A stretch of DNA of 64,000 nt from Dryocosmus kuriphilus (GCA_038277395.1 CM076196.1:30335935-30399934); one strand, 5' to 3'. Shown: positions 21,701-33,060, counted from the stretch's first letter. Translations and numbers: made by a program. The notes: a model not told the origin generated them from the letters alone.

Positions 21701-21981
21701 CATCCCGCCTCTCCCAACAAGTCCAGTAGCCTTCTTCCCTCCCGATCCGTTTCCTCTTGTTTCGAGTTTCTTATGAACTTCTCCTTTTCTCTATCCCAAA
21801 CCTCTCCCCCTTGTTCCCATGTCAATGCATTCAAATCCCCTCCTATTAGAACCAGACTCTCTTCTTTTTCCTCTGTCCATTTCCTTATTGTTTTCCATCC
21901 TTCCTTTTCTCCTCTTCTTCTGTACACGCATACTAAATCCACAATAACTTTACCTCATTTTATTCTTCTAACCATTGTTCT
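18797..21981 (-). mobile_element. Non-LTR retrotransposon, 5'-truncated, with 17-bp TSD
   Basis: GATGAAAACCTAAACAT occurs at 18780-18796 and again at 21982-21998, directly flanking the element. The PLE reading frame is continuous when the insert and one copy are ignored. The element is on the minus strand, has a strong A/G coding bias, and starts within the endonuclease domain, so it is 5'-truncated. A (CT)n tract at 19080 lies in the 3' UTR. Confidence 0.92.
19150..21981 (-). pseudogene. Non-LTR ORF2: endonuclease plus reverse transcriptase
   Basis: From the 5' end, the endonuclease part (21959-20965) reads VDLVCVYRRRGEKEG, LIGGDLNALT, and GDTVIDYILAEE with a later GSEHFPV. The reverse transcriptase part (20889-19819) reads NKATGEDGLENEALK, then a DCKAEFDSVNRR motif A (one extra residue compared with the usual KAFDSV), QWCPLSPLLF and AYADDVVLVADD. 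The C-terminal part (19815-19150) reads SYGVEIWGWKG and a CRVC..TWLHALE..C zinc knuckle. In-frame stops at about 20962, 19816 and 19198, and a TGA near 21951, inactivate it. The style is that of the Jockey/R1/I group; the exact clade is not determined. Confidence 0.88.
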
Positions 21982-21998
21982 GATGAAAACCTAAACAT

Positions 21999-22602
21999 AA
22001 TCTCTAATATCCTTCAAATAAATAATTTTCCTGAAAATTTTTACCAAAAATATATTAAAAAAAGATTTGAACAAATTCGTAACTCTACATCTAATGAGAT
22101 ATATGATAACACAACTTTCGATATCAATAAGAGTATTGTACTTCCATATATTAAAGAAAATTCAAAATTTTACACTAAGATTTTCAAGGTATATAATATT
22201 AGGGTTGTGTATACCTATCATAAAGATTTCTTTAAATGTTTCCTAAGAAATAAAGATATTACTTCATTTGACATGAAAACACATGTGATATATTCAATAC
22301 CATGTGAATGTGGCTCTGTATATGTGAGTCAAACTAAAAGGTACATTAAAAACAGAATTAAAGAACATATTAACGATTGTAAAAAAGACTCAAGAAGTAA
22401 ATCCTTAATACTACACTCACATGTAGAAGATCATAAATTTAATTTTAAATATACAAAAATTCTGAGTTATGAACAAAATTATAAAAAAATAAACTTCAAG
22501 GAGATGTTCTTTGTCGTTAAAAATCAAAACTCTGTCAACAAAAGATCTGAAATCGAATATTTAAACCAAATTTACCATAGTCTAATTTTATCTACACCAT
22601 GA
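21999..22602 (+). pseudogene. PLE-A1 C-terminal part with GIY-YIG endonuclease
   Basis: About 200 codons are open from the non-LTR target duplication to a TGA at 22600-22602. The C-terminal domain contains HVIYSIPCECGSVYVSQTKR and RIKEHINDCKK, the Penelope form of the GIY-YIG endonuclease that nicks target DNA for priming. The PLE-A2 copies at 54779-55340 (minus) and 56690-57099 (plus) are close relatives. It is cut off from its own reverse transcriptase by the non-LTR insertion. Confidence 0.85.
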
Positions 22603-23099
22603 AATTATAAATTGTATAGGTAACACTTTTGCACGATATGATAATAATTCTTACATATTCTGATTATAATTTATATTACACTAACTTATTTTCAACAAAC
22701 CTTCATTACATAGTTTTCTTTACGACAATTATGTTAGATCTTCGTTTATATAAAAAAAATTTTTAAATAATTACACCTACATCGAATTTGAATTTTAGCG
22801 CTTCTACGCCATTTTAACGCTTGCATATTCGATGTAACCATATCAGTTTGAATGTTAGCGCTTCTACGCCATTTTAACATTTGTATACTCGATGTAACCA
22901 TATCGTTTTTAGTCCTTTCATGTGGACGTCGCCCGAACATCATGGCACGTTAATGTTATTTAGCAATGTGCCGCTGAAAGTTTCATTTGGAAACTTTCAC
23001 TTTGAAAGTTTCAAAACGTGAAATTTATGATCAACGAAATTTTTGACGAAACTTATGAAAATTCAACAAATTTACCGTATATAAATTATATATTTTGGA

Positions 23100-24404
23100 A
23101 TGTTTACATTAAAAACATTATATATTAAAGTATTTTACAAAATTTCAAATGATTGTTAAAAACTTAAAAGGATTTCAAACAATTTTAAGTAATTTAAAAA
23201 AATTTCAAAGGGTTTTATATAACTTAGAGTGATTTGAAAAAATTTTCAAAATATTTCAATGCATTTTAAAATATTTCAACAAATATCGAAAGATTTCAAG
23301 CGACTTCAAATGATTTTAAGAAATTTCTGACAATTTCAAGTGATTTGAAGAAATTTCGAAGGATTTTGAAGTATTTTCGAAGGATGCTGAAAGATCTTAA
23401 ACAATCTAGTGATTTAAAAAAAAATTCAACAAATTTTAAATCATTTTCAAATATTTTAATCAATTTCAAAAGACTTTAAGAAATGATTTTTAAAAAATTT
23501 CAAAGGATTTTAAACGATATTAAAAATTTTAAAGGATTTAAAATAATTTAAAACGATTTCAAGTAATTTAAAAATATTTTAAAGTCTGTAAAAGAATTTG
23601 GAATGATTTTTACAAAATTTCAAAATACATAAAAACATTTTTAAATATTCTTAAAAATTTGGAAGGATTTTAAGCGACTTCAAAATTTTTTTTTAATTTT
23701 TCAAGAAATTTTAAAGGATCGTGTAATATTTTAAGGAATTAAAATGATCTTCAAGAATTTCGAGGAAATTTTAAAGATTTAAAAGTAATAATGGTTTTTC
23801 AAAATTTTTTTTTACGAATATTTTAAAAATTTTTTAAGGAATTTAAAAACATTTTAAAGTATTTAAAAGTTGTTTTTGAATTTTAAAGAATATAAAGCGA
23901 TTTTAAGCAGATCTCAAAATATCTCAATAGATTTAAAAATATTTTTACTAATTTTTAGAAGATTTTCAGTGACTTTTTGATTTCTTAAGAGATTTGAAGG
24001 TATATCAAAGTATTTTAAATAAATTTAAGTGATTTTAAACCATTTTAAAGATGTTGAAGTGATTTTTAAAATATTTAATAGTATTTTATTAAATTTCGGA
24101 TAATTTTTAAACATTCAACATTTCGAACAATTTATAGTGATTTTAAGAAATTTCCAAGAACTTTGAAAGATTTTAAAGAATTTCGAGTGATCTTAAAAAT
24201 ATTTTTAATATTTTGAAAAGTTTCAATGGATTTTAAGCGACGTCGAAAGAGTTTAAGAAATTTCAAGAGATTTTAAAGGATTTTGTAATATTTTAAAGTA
24301 TTCCAAGAGATTTAAAAGAATTTAAAGGAATTTTCAAGATATTTTCGAACATTTCAAAATATTTTCAGTGATTTTGAAGAACTTTAAGAGATTTTATAAA
24401 ATAG
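23100..24404. repeat. Degenerate short-period AT repeat
   Basis: Irregular repetition of blocks such as GATTTTAAAG, AATTTCAAG and GATTTCAAG at roughly 10-25-bp spacing. No open frames. It is similar in style to 7330-7880, 32580-32790 and 37500-38060. Confidence 0.75.
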
Positions 24405-27400
24405 AAAATAAATAGACTATTTCAAAGCAATTTTAAGGGATATCAAGCCACTTTAAATGCATTGAAAAAATTTCAAGATATTTCAAAGAAACTTAAAACA
24501 ATATAAAGAGATTTTAAGTGATTCTTAGGAATTTTTTTAGATATTTTAAGGAATAAAAAATATTTTTAAAGTGTTAAGGAGATTTTTAAGGATTCTTAAG
24601 AATATAAAGTGATTTCAAAAACATTTCAAAGTATGTTAATAAAATTTTAAAAGGATTTAAAATGATTTTCAGGAGTTTCAGAGGATAATAAAGGATTTTC
24701 AGAAACTTTAAACTATTTTAAAATATTTCTAATGATTTTTAAAAATTTTCTAAGTTTTAAATGAGTTTCAGGATTTTGAAGAGATTTAGGTAATTTTGAA
24801 TGAATTTTAAGAATTTTAAGGTATTTCAAAGAAACTTTAAAGAATTTTAAGAGATTTCATATGATTTTTGGGAATCTTTTAGAGATTCTAAAGCATTATG
24901 AAATATTCCAAGGAATTTCAAGGAATTTTTAATGATTTTAAGGAACTTAAAAGTGATTTTAAAAATATTTCAATGATAGATCTCAAACTATTTTTAAAAT
25001 CTTGAAAGGATTTCAATCGATTTAAAGCGATTTAAAGGAGTTTCGAGGGATTTTAGAGGGGTATAAAGAAATTGTAAATATTTAAAAGGATTTATAATGA
25101 TTTTGACGAACTTCAATGGTTTTTAAAGGATTAAAAAAAATCCAGTATTTTCAAGACATTCCATGTCATACCTTCATATCGCCTTAAGCCGAAACTAAAA
25201 AGTATTTTTTATAGATTTTTAAACACCTACTTACATTTATATTCTTTAAATTTTGTAACGTTCTTAAAAATTATTTTAAATCTTTTGAAATACTTTCAAT
25301 AAAATTTTTTTATAAATCCCCTAGAACTCCTTAAAAACGCTTGAAATCGCTTGAAATCCTTTGAAATTAAAAAAAAAATCCTTTAAAATCCCTTAAAACG
25401 CTTTGAATTGTTTTTAGAATCTCTTTAAACTCTTGAAAATCATTTAAAATAGCGAACGGTAATTTTCTCGATTAAAATTATTAAAATAATTGTAAACGCT
25501 TCTTCAGGTGCAGTGAAATTAAAAGATTATTTATTGCTTCTCGAATATTACTTAGAAATTATTTTATTTGCATAAACAAATAATTTATTTATCGCTAGAA
25601 AATTGCTTAGAGATTGGCTGAACTGATGATATCAACATTTAATTAATTATCTCAATTACTGGTTTTAAACAAAGATAAACAGCTTTAATTACAAGATATG
25701 TAAGCAGAAAAAAAATTACATGATGTGTAAAATATAAATAAGTTTCAAGAACAAAGTTGATTAAAAGTGTTTTAATTAAGTTATTATAAATCATGAAAAA
25801 ACTTTCAAACTTTGCCGCGTATTTATGTTAGGTTATGTTAGTTCTGACTCAGTTTATTTAATATTTTTGAGTAGGTTTGATAGTTTTTAGAAGGGAAAAT
25901 GTAGTTTATAATATGGAAAGGAAAATAAATAGACTACTTCAAAGCAATTTTAAGGGATATCAAGCCATTTTGAATGCATTGAAAAAATTTCAAGATATTT
26001 CAAAGAAACTTAAAAGAATATCAAGAGATTTTAAGTGACTCTTAGGAATTTTTTAGATATTTTAAGGAATAAAAAATATTTTTAAAGCGTTAAGGAGATT
26101 TTTAAGGATTCTTAAGAATATAAAGTGATTTCAAAAACATCCCAAAGTATGTTAATAAAATTTTAAAAGGATTTAAAATGATTTTCAGGAGTTTCAGAGG
26201 ATAATAAAGGATTTTCAGAAACTTTAAACTATTTTAAAATATTTCTAATGATTTTTTAAAATTTTCTAAGTTTTAAATGAGTTTCAGGATTTTGAAGAGA
26301 TTTAGGTAATTTTCAATGAATTTAAAGAATTTTAAGGGACTTCAAAGAAACTTTAAAGAATTTTAAGAGATTTTATATGATTTTTGGGAATCTTTTAGAG
26401 ATTCTAAAGCATTACGAAATATTTCAAGGAAATTCAAGGAATTTTTAATGATTTTAAAGAACTTAAAGTGTTTTTAAAAATATTCCAATGATAGATCTCA
26501 AAATATTTTTAAACGTTTGAAAGGATTTCAATCGATTTAAAGGAGTTTCGAGGGATTTTAGAGGGGTATAAAGAAATTGTAAATATTTAAAAGGATTTAT
26601 AATGATTTTGAGGAACTTCAATGGTTTTTAAAGGATTAAAAAAAAATCCAGTATTTTCAAGACATTCCATGTCATACCTTCATATCGCCTTAAGCCGAAA
26701 CTAAAAGTATTTTAATAGATTTTTAAATACCTATTTACATTTATATTCTTTAAATTTTGTAACGTTCTTAAAAATTACTTTAAATCTTTTGAAATACTTT
26801 CAATAAAATTTTTTTATAAATCCCCTAGAACTCCTTAAAAACGCTTGAAATCGCTTGAAATCCTTTGAAATTAAAAAAAAAATCTTTTAAAATCCCTTAA
26901 AACGCTTTGAATTGTTTTTAAAATCTCTTTAAACTCTTGAAAATCATTTAAAATAGCGAACGGTAATTTTCTCGATTAAAATTATTAAAATAATTGTAAA
27001 CGCTTCTTCAGGTGCAGTGAAATTAAAAGATTATTTATTGCTTCTCGAATATTACTTAGAAATTATTTTATTTGCATAAACAAATAATTTATTTATCGCT
27101 AGAAAATTGCTTAGAGATTGGCTGAACTGATGATATCAACATTTAATTAATTATCTCAATTTCTGGTTTTAAACAAAGATAAACAGCTTTAGTTACAAGA
27201 TATGGTAAGCAGAAAAAAAATTACATGAGGTGTAAAATATAAATAAGTTTCATGAACAAAATTGATTAAAAGTGTTTTAATTAAGTTATTATAAATCATG
27301 AACAAACTTTCAAACTTTGCCGCGTATTTATGTTAGGTTATGTTAGTTCTGACTCAGTTTATTTAATATTTGAGTAGGTTTGACAGTTTTTAGAAGGGAA

Positions 27401-30400
27401 AATGTAGTTTATAATATGGAAAGGAAAATAAATAGACTACTTCAAAGCAATGTTAAGGGATATCAAGCTATTTTGAATGCATTCAAAAAATTTCAAGATA
27501 TTTCAAAGAAACTTAAAAGAGTATCAAGAGATTTTAAGTGATTCTTAGGAATTTTTTAGATATTTTAAGGAATAAAAAATATTTTTAAAGCGTTAAGGAG
27601 ATTTTTAAGGATTCTTAAGAATATAAAGTGATTTCAAAAACATCCCAAAGTATGTTAATAAAATTTTAAAAGGATTTAAAATGATTTTCAGGAGTTTCAG
27701 AGGATAATAAAGGATTTTCAGAAACTTTAAACTATTTTAAAATATTTCTAATGATTTTTTAAAATTTTCTAAGTTTTAAATGAGTTTCAGGATTTTGAAG
27801 AGATTTAGGTAATTTTCAATGAATTTAAAGAATTTTAAGGGACTTCAAAGAAACTTTAAAGAATTTTAAGAGATTTTATATGATTTTTGGGAATCTTTTA
27901 GAGATTCTAAAGCATTACGAAATATTTCAAGGAAATTCAAGGAATTTTTAATGATTTTAAAGAACTTAAAGTGTTTTTAAAAATATTCCAATGATAGATC
28001 TCAAAATATTTTTAAACGTTTGAAAGGATTTCAATCGATTTAAAGGAGTTTCGAGGGATTTTAGAGGGGTATAAAGAAATTGTAAATATTTAAAAGGATT
28101 TATAATGATTTTGAGGAACTTCAATGGTTTTTAAAGGATTAAAAAAAAATCCAGTATTTTCAAGACATTCCATGTCATACCTTCATATCGCCTTAAGCCG
28201 AAACTAAAAAGTATTTTAATAGATTTTTAAATACCTATTTACATTTATATTCTTTAAATTTTGTAACGTTCTTAAAAATTACTTTAAATCTTTTGAAATA
28301 CTTTCAATAAAATTTTTTTATAAATCCCCTAGAACTCCTTAAAAACGCTTGAAATCGCTTGAAATCCTTTGAAATTAAAAAAAAATCTTTTAAAATCCCT
28401 TAAAACGCTTTGAATTGTTTTTAAAATCTCTTTAAACTCTTGAAAATCATTTAAAATAGCGAACGGTAATTTTCTCGATTAAAATTATTAAAATAATTGT
28501 AAACGCTTCTTCAGGTGCAGTGAAATTAAAAGATTATTTATTGCTTCTCGAATATTACTTAGAAATTATTTTATTTGCATAAACAAATAATTTATTTATC
28601 GCTAGAAAATTGCTTAGAGATTGGCTGAACTGATGATATCAACATTTAATTAATTATCTCAATTTCTGGTTTTAAACAAAGATAAACAGCTTTAGTTACA
28701 AGATATGGTAAGCAGAAAAAAAATTACATGAGGTGTAAAATATAAATAAGTTTCATGAACAAAATTGATTAAAAGTGTTTTAATTAAGTTATTATAAATC
28801 ATGAACAAACTTTCAAACTTTGCCGCGTATTTATGTTAGGTTATGTTAGTTCTGACTCAGTTTATTTAATATTTGAGTAGGTTTGACAGTTTTTAGAAGG
28901 GAAAATGTAGTTTATAATATGGAAAGGAAAATAAATAGACTACTTCAAAGCAATGTTAAGGGATATCAAGCTATTTTGAATGCATTCAAAAAATTTCAAG
29001 ATATTTCAAAGAAACTTAAAAGAGTATCAAGAGATTTTAAGTGATTCTTAGGAATTTTTTAGATATTTTAAGGAATAAAAAATATTTTTAATGTGTTCAA
29101 GAGACTTTTAAGGATTCTTCAGAATATAAAGTGATTTCAAAAACATCTCAAAGTACGTTACTAAAATTTTAAAAGGATTTAAAATGATTTTTAGGAGTTT
29201 CAGAGGATAATAAAGGATTTTCAAAAACTTTAAACTTTTTTTAAATATTTCTAATGATTTTTGAAAATTTTCTAAGTTTTAAATGAGTTTCAGGATTTTT
29301 AAGAGATTTAGGTAATTTTCAATGAATTTAAAGAATTTTAAGGGACTTCAAAGAAACTTTAAAGAATTTTAAGTGATTTCATATGATTTTTGGGAATCTT
29401 TTAGAGATTCTAAAGCATTACGAAATATTTCAAGGAAATTCAAGGAATTTTTAATGATTTTAAAGAACTTAAAGTGTTTTTTAAAATATTCCAATGATAG
29501 ATCTCAAAATATTTTTAAACGTTTGAAAGAATTTCAATCGATTTAAAGCGATTTAAAGGAGTTTCGAGGGATTTCAGAGGGGTATAAAGAAATTGTAAAT
29601 ATTTAAAAGGATTTATAATAATTTTAAGGAGCTTCAATGGTTTTTAAAGAACTAAAAAAATTCCAGTATTTTCAAGACATTCCATGTCATTTCGAATGAA
29701 TTTGAAGAATTACAAGGTCGGCCTGGGCGTCAGGTATGATGTGGTACCTTCATATCGCCTTAAGCCGATATTAAAAAGTATTTTAATAGATTTTTAAATA
29801 CCTATATACATTTATATTCTTTAAATTTTGTAGGATTCTTAAAAATTATTTTAAATCTTTTGAAATACTTTCAATTAATAGTATATTACGACCCAAGGCC
29901 CGAAAGTTGAATTTCCGGGCGTATCACACACGTCAGGGCATCCAATATTTCTGGCCGTGTGTCGTATACTATTTTTCTTGATCCCCGGCCGAAAGTTCGT
30001 TTAATATTTGTATAAAAAGCGTTGTGGGCTGCTAGCTCATGCTAGAATATATCTATATATATGCTTTTTCTTTCGTGACCTGCATCAGCGCGCCCTCCCG
30101 GACACTTCGTGTGGCGCCATGCCATATATTTTGTTTTCGCTGCTGCTCTGTCGGTAAGCTTAGCGGAATTTTGTCCGTCCGACTTTTGCAACACCGAGGC
30201 GAAGCCGAAGTTTTGCTGGTCGGGACGGATACCAAAAATAAGTATCAAAACTCGTATCAGAAATACTAAAAAAATATTTAAAACTCTCTATAATTAAAAA
30301 TATAATTAAAAATTGGTCAAATTTTACATGAAAAGTTAAACTTTATTATAAGTTAATAATCATTACAAACTTGATATTTTCCTTATCCTACGGATTATTT

Positions 30401-31250
30401 TCTGTATCGCATTTACATGAAGTAATATTGAAGACACAAGTGCCAATTTGTGACCAACGGCAGCATTTCTCCGGTGGAAAGACAACATGTTCTGTGCGCC
30501 CTTCATCAGCGAGCCACAAAAGTCTGACAGCCAATCAGAGCGCACCTTAACTCTAGCAGACCACAAAAGCCACTGTTCTCGGACTGAAATGAGGCCTGGA
30601 AGTTGTTCTTTCGGCTAGGGGATCCAGAAAAATTTTTTTATAAATCCCCTAGAACTCCTTAAAAACGCTTGAAATCGCTTGAAATCTTTTGAAATTTAAA
30701 AACAATCTTTTAAAATCTCTTAATACACTTTGAAATGTTTTTAGAATCCCTTTAAACTCTTCAAAATCATTTAAAATATCGAACGCTAATTTTCTCGATT
30801 AACATTATTGAAATAATTGTAAATGCTTCTTCAGGTGCAGTGAAACAAAAAAATTACTTATTGCTTTTCGAATATTACTTAGAAATTGTTTTATTTGCAT
30901 AAGCAAATAATTTACTTATCGCTAGAAAATTTCTTAGAGATTTGCTGAACTGATGATATCAATATTTAATTAATTATCTCAATTTCTGGTTTTAAAAATA
31001 GATAAACAGCTGTAATTACAAGATATAGTAAACAGAAAAAAAAATTACATGAGGTGTAAAATATAAATAAGTTTCATGAAAAAAATTGATTAAAAGTGTT
31101 TTAATTAAGTTATTATAAATCATGAACAAACTTTCAAACTTTGCTGCGTATTTATATTAGGTTATGTTAGTTCTGACTCAGTTTATTTAATATTTGAGTA
31201 GGTTTGACAGTTTTTAGAAAGGAAGATGTAGTTTTTAATATTGGACGGCC
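24405..31250 (+). repeat. Four tandem copies of a 1.5-kb unit
   Basis: Landmark TTTGCCGCGTATTTATGTTA recurs at 25811, 27316 and 28819 (spacing 1505 and 1503), and as TTTGCTGCG at 31140 in the last copy, which is longer because of an insertion. Unit starts with AATAGACTA(C/T)TTCAAAGCAA occur near 24410, 25928, 27431 and 28934. Copies 2 and 3 are nearly identical by eye; copies 1 and 4 are more diverged. Each unit changes strand bias internally, from GATTTTAAAG-type to AAATCCTTTGAAA-type. Confidence 0.9.
29876..30627. mobile_element. 0.75-kb GC-richer insertion in the fourth unit
   Basis: The unit sequence ACTTTCAAT breaks at 29875 and resumes as AAATTTTTTTATAAATCCCC at about 30629, as seen by comparison with 28303. 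The insert contains CGTATACT..AGTATATTACG inverted repeats at its left side and GATCCCC(G/T)GCCGAAAG both internally (29975) and inverted at its right end (30610). It also contains AGCCAATCAGAG, a CCAAT-box-like motif. Short open frames on both strands overlap here; none has a recognisable domain. Confidence 0.65.
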
Positions 31251-31408
31251 TATTTCGAATGTAAATGAGGCATTTTCCAATCTATAATTATCCTAAATGT
31301 AGCTAGAAATCTTAAAGTTTCATAAATTTCACGGGCATTGAAACTTTTCATTGAAACTTTCCACCGAAAGTTTCAAAAAGTATAAGTTTCCGAAACGGCA
31401 CATTGCTA

Positions 31409-31629
31409 ATGTTATTGTCCGTCTAAAATATCAATAATCCACATGTAAAGCACAGTAGTCGTGTAATAATGCTAACTATGGCATTTTATTGTCTCATAAT
31501 TTTTTTTTAAAAACCTAGAAACTGAAGAAGACTTCAATCTTTGTACGTACTACTACTATGAAACATGCGGTAAGCTTCTTGGTTATGTTAACACTATCAT
31601 CCATATTATTGTAATACTTAATACACTTA
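31409..31629 (+). repeat. PLE-A1 tail, middle part
   Basis: Matches 57427-57640 of PLE-A2 closely, including CCACATGTAAAGCACAG and GCTAACTATGGCATTTTATT. It is 3' non-coding PLE sequence, cut off from the endonuclease by the 8.4-kb element. Confidence 0.85.
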
Positions 31630-32235
31630 GGGCCGATTCCACCAACTCTGATTAAATTTTAATCATTGATTAACTTAATTTAATCAGCACATTGCGTTCC
31701 ACCATCTTTTAAACCATGATTAAAGAAGTCTAATCACCGATTAACTTAATCGGCCATTTTTGGCTGGTTAGCGACTTAACCAGCGATTAACGGGGGTCAA
31801 CATAACCTCAAAGTTGAAGTTAAAGTGTAATGCGACAGTATAGTGTGAAATATGGCTGAAATTTATAACGATATTTTATCTTCATCTAATGATGAAGATG
31901 ATTTTGGAATTGAGATACGACCACGAATATTTAAAGAACGAATGATTTATTTTGAATCTTTGGATGACGTGAATTTTACTACGATTTCGTTTATCGAAAA
32001 TTAACTATCGAAAATAGATATCGAAATCGAAGTTTGAAATCAGCCTATCATAATCACCGTTACAACAGAAACACACAGAAACTAGACTTATTGCGAACAG
32101 AGCATACGATTAGCTAATCATAGCTTACAAATTCATGGTGGAACGCGTCGCAAGTTAATCATGATTAAAACGCTGATTAAAAGATAAACATGATTAGCTA
32201 ATCATGGATTTAATCACAGTTGGTGGAATCGGCCC
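31630..32235 (+). mobile_element. PIF/Harbinger deletion derivative, TTA TSD
   Basis: The ends are GGGCCGATTCCACCAAC and the inverted GTTGGTGGAATCGGCCC, flanked by TTA at 31627-31629 and 32236-32238. The three-base TTA/TWA duplication is the hallmark of PIF/Harbinger. The ends are rich in GATTAA/TTAATC boxes. At 606 bp it is far shorter than an autonomous copy but retains the start of the transposase. PLE-A2 shows the site without this insertion near 57645. Confidence 0.9.
31852..32004 (+). pseudogene. Harbinger transposase N-terminal remnant
   Basis: A 50-codon frame starts with ATG, reads MAEIYNDILSSSNDEDDF and then RPRIFKERMIYFESLDDVNF, and ends at TAA. An acidic start followed by R..YFE.LDD..F is typical of the N-terminus of animal Harbinger nucleases. 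The DDE domain is deleted, so this can only be mobilised in trans. Confidence 0.7.
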
Positions 32236-32370
32236 TTATATACGACAACCTTTACTTCTAGTCGTTATTCTATATACTATATACCTGAGGAGGCCCTCCT
32301 TCGGAGAGCGAAAGCTTGTTTTCAACAATAAATAATTTATACGATCAGTAAATCGACACTGCAACATCTA
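32236..32370 (+). repeat. PLE-A1 tail, terminal part
   Basis: Matches 57645-57785: CGTTATTCTATATACTATAT, GAGGCCCTCCTT, GGAGAGCGAAAGCTTG and CGATCAGTAAATCGAC. It ends near CATCTATATAC. Confidence 0.8.
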
Positions 32371-32539
32371 TATACTTGTATAAGAAAATTTGTATAATCT
32401 TTAAAGAGAAACTCATGAAGGAATGGTGAAAAGTTTCGCGTAAACTAAATTTGGGGTATTGAGTGTTTTTTAGCCACTGAACTTTTTCGGACATATTTCC
32501 CATTGCAAGTTGAGAAAGTTTGGATATGTTTCCTGGTAA

Positions 32540-33060
32540 AATAAAAATTCCTCTTTCGAAACGAATTTTAGGACTTTTCAAAGGATTTTACAATATTTCA
32601 AAATATTTGAAAGATTTTAAGGTATTTTAAACGATTCAGAAAGAATTTCAAGTAATTTCACAAATTTCAAGGGATTGCAAGGGATTTCTAGAGAAATTTT
32701 GAAAATTGATTAAATGAAATGAAATTTCGAGGGATTCCTAGCGATGCCAAAAATTTCAAGCGATTTTGAGGTATTTGAAAAAAGAACCCTGTACCAAATG
32801 TACAGAAAATGGTTTTTTGGCGAAATTTCTAATTCTACAATTTTTTTTGTAATTTAGAATTTTCAGATACAAATTTCGAAGGGAAATTAACAGAAAAATG
32901 GACAGTTTTTGCTCAAGTACTTACCAAAGATGTCATTTTTACATGTATTTTAACAGAAAAATTCCTCTATTATTAAAATGTTATCTTTCTGAAAAATTAT
33001 TTGTTAGATTTAGCAACAAAGCTTTGTTACACGAAAATATGTCAGATTAACGATTTATGG
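32540..33060. repeat. Dispersed AT repeat flanking the satellite
   Basis: 32580-32790 aligns with 7410-7620, sharing AGGTATTTTA..GATT and a (T/C)CTAGCGA block. The remainder, to the first satellite unit, is AT-rich with no gene. Confidence 0.55.

Larger units (their letters stand above)
22961..31408. mobile_element. Giant 8.4-kb AT-rich non-autonomous element, 8-bp TSD
   Basis: ATGTTATT flanks it at 22953-22960 and 31409-31416, and PLE-A2 carries the uninterrupted site at 57427-57434 (ATGTTATTGTC). The ends are TAGCAATGTGCCG and its inverse, followed by GAAAGTTTC-rich sub-terminal sequence on both sides. The interior is almost entirely degenerate GATTTTAAAG/TTTCAAG sequence, including four copies of a 1.5-kb unit. 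I see no transposase frame. The 8-bp duplication suits hAT-type mobilisation, but TIR similarity is too weak for assignment. Confidence 0.8.
15700..32370 (+). mobile_element. Penelope-like element PLE-A1, split by four insertions
   Basis: PLE sequence appears in order at about 15700-16805 (N-terminal part), 18036-18796 (reverse transcriptase), 21982-22952 (GIY-YIG endonuclease and tail), 31409-31629 and 32236-32370 (rest of the tail). The gaps are a Crypton-like fragment, a non-LTR element, the 8.4-kb AT-rich element and a Harbinger derivative. The order was checked against PLE-A2 at 52448-57784, which shares the tail without the last two insertions. The left boundary is approximate and no target duplication was found for this copy. 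Confidence 0.85.

Noticed and set aside
19098..21994. Long plus-strand open frames rich in Ser, Phe, Leu and Pro
   Set aside because: Antisense of the A/G-biased non-LTR ORF2; composition is the mirror of that bias and no domain is present.
22746..22943. Minus-strand frame with a twice-repeated peptide in the PLE-A1 tail
   Set aside because: It reflects a short direct repeat in the 3' non-coding tail (TTTTAGCGCTTCTACGCC-type blocks), with no domain and no counterpart frame in PLE-A2.
30039..30566. Several short frames on both strands in the GC-richer insert
   Set aside because: Mutually overlapping, no domain, no splice or start context; the higher GC content alone lowers stop frequency.
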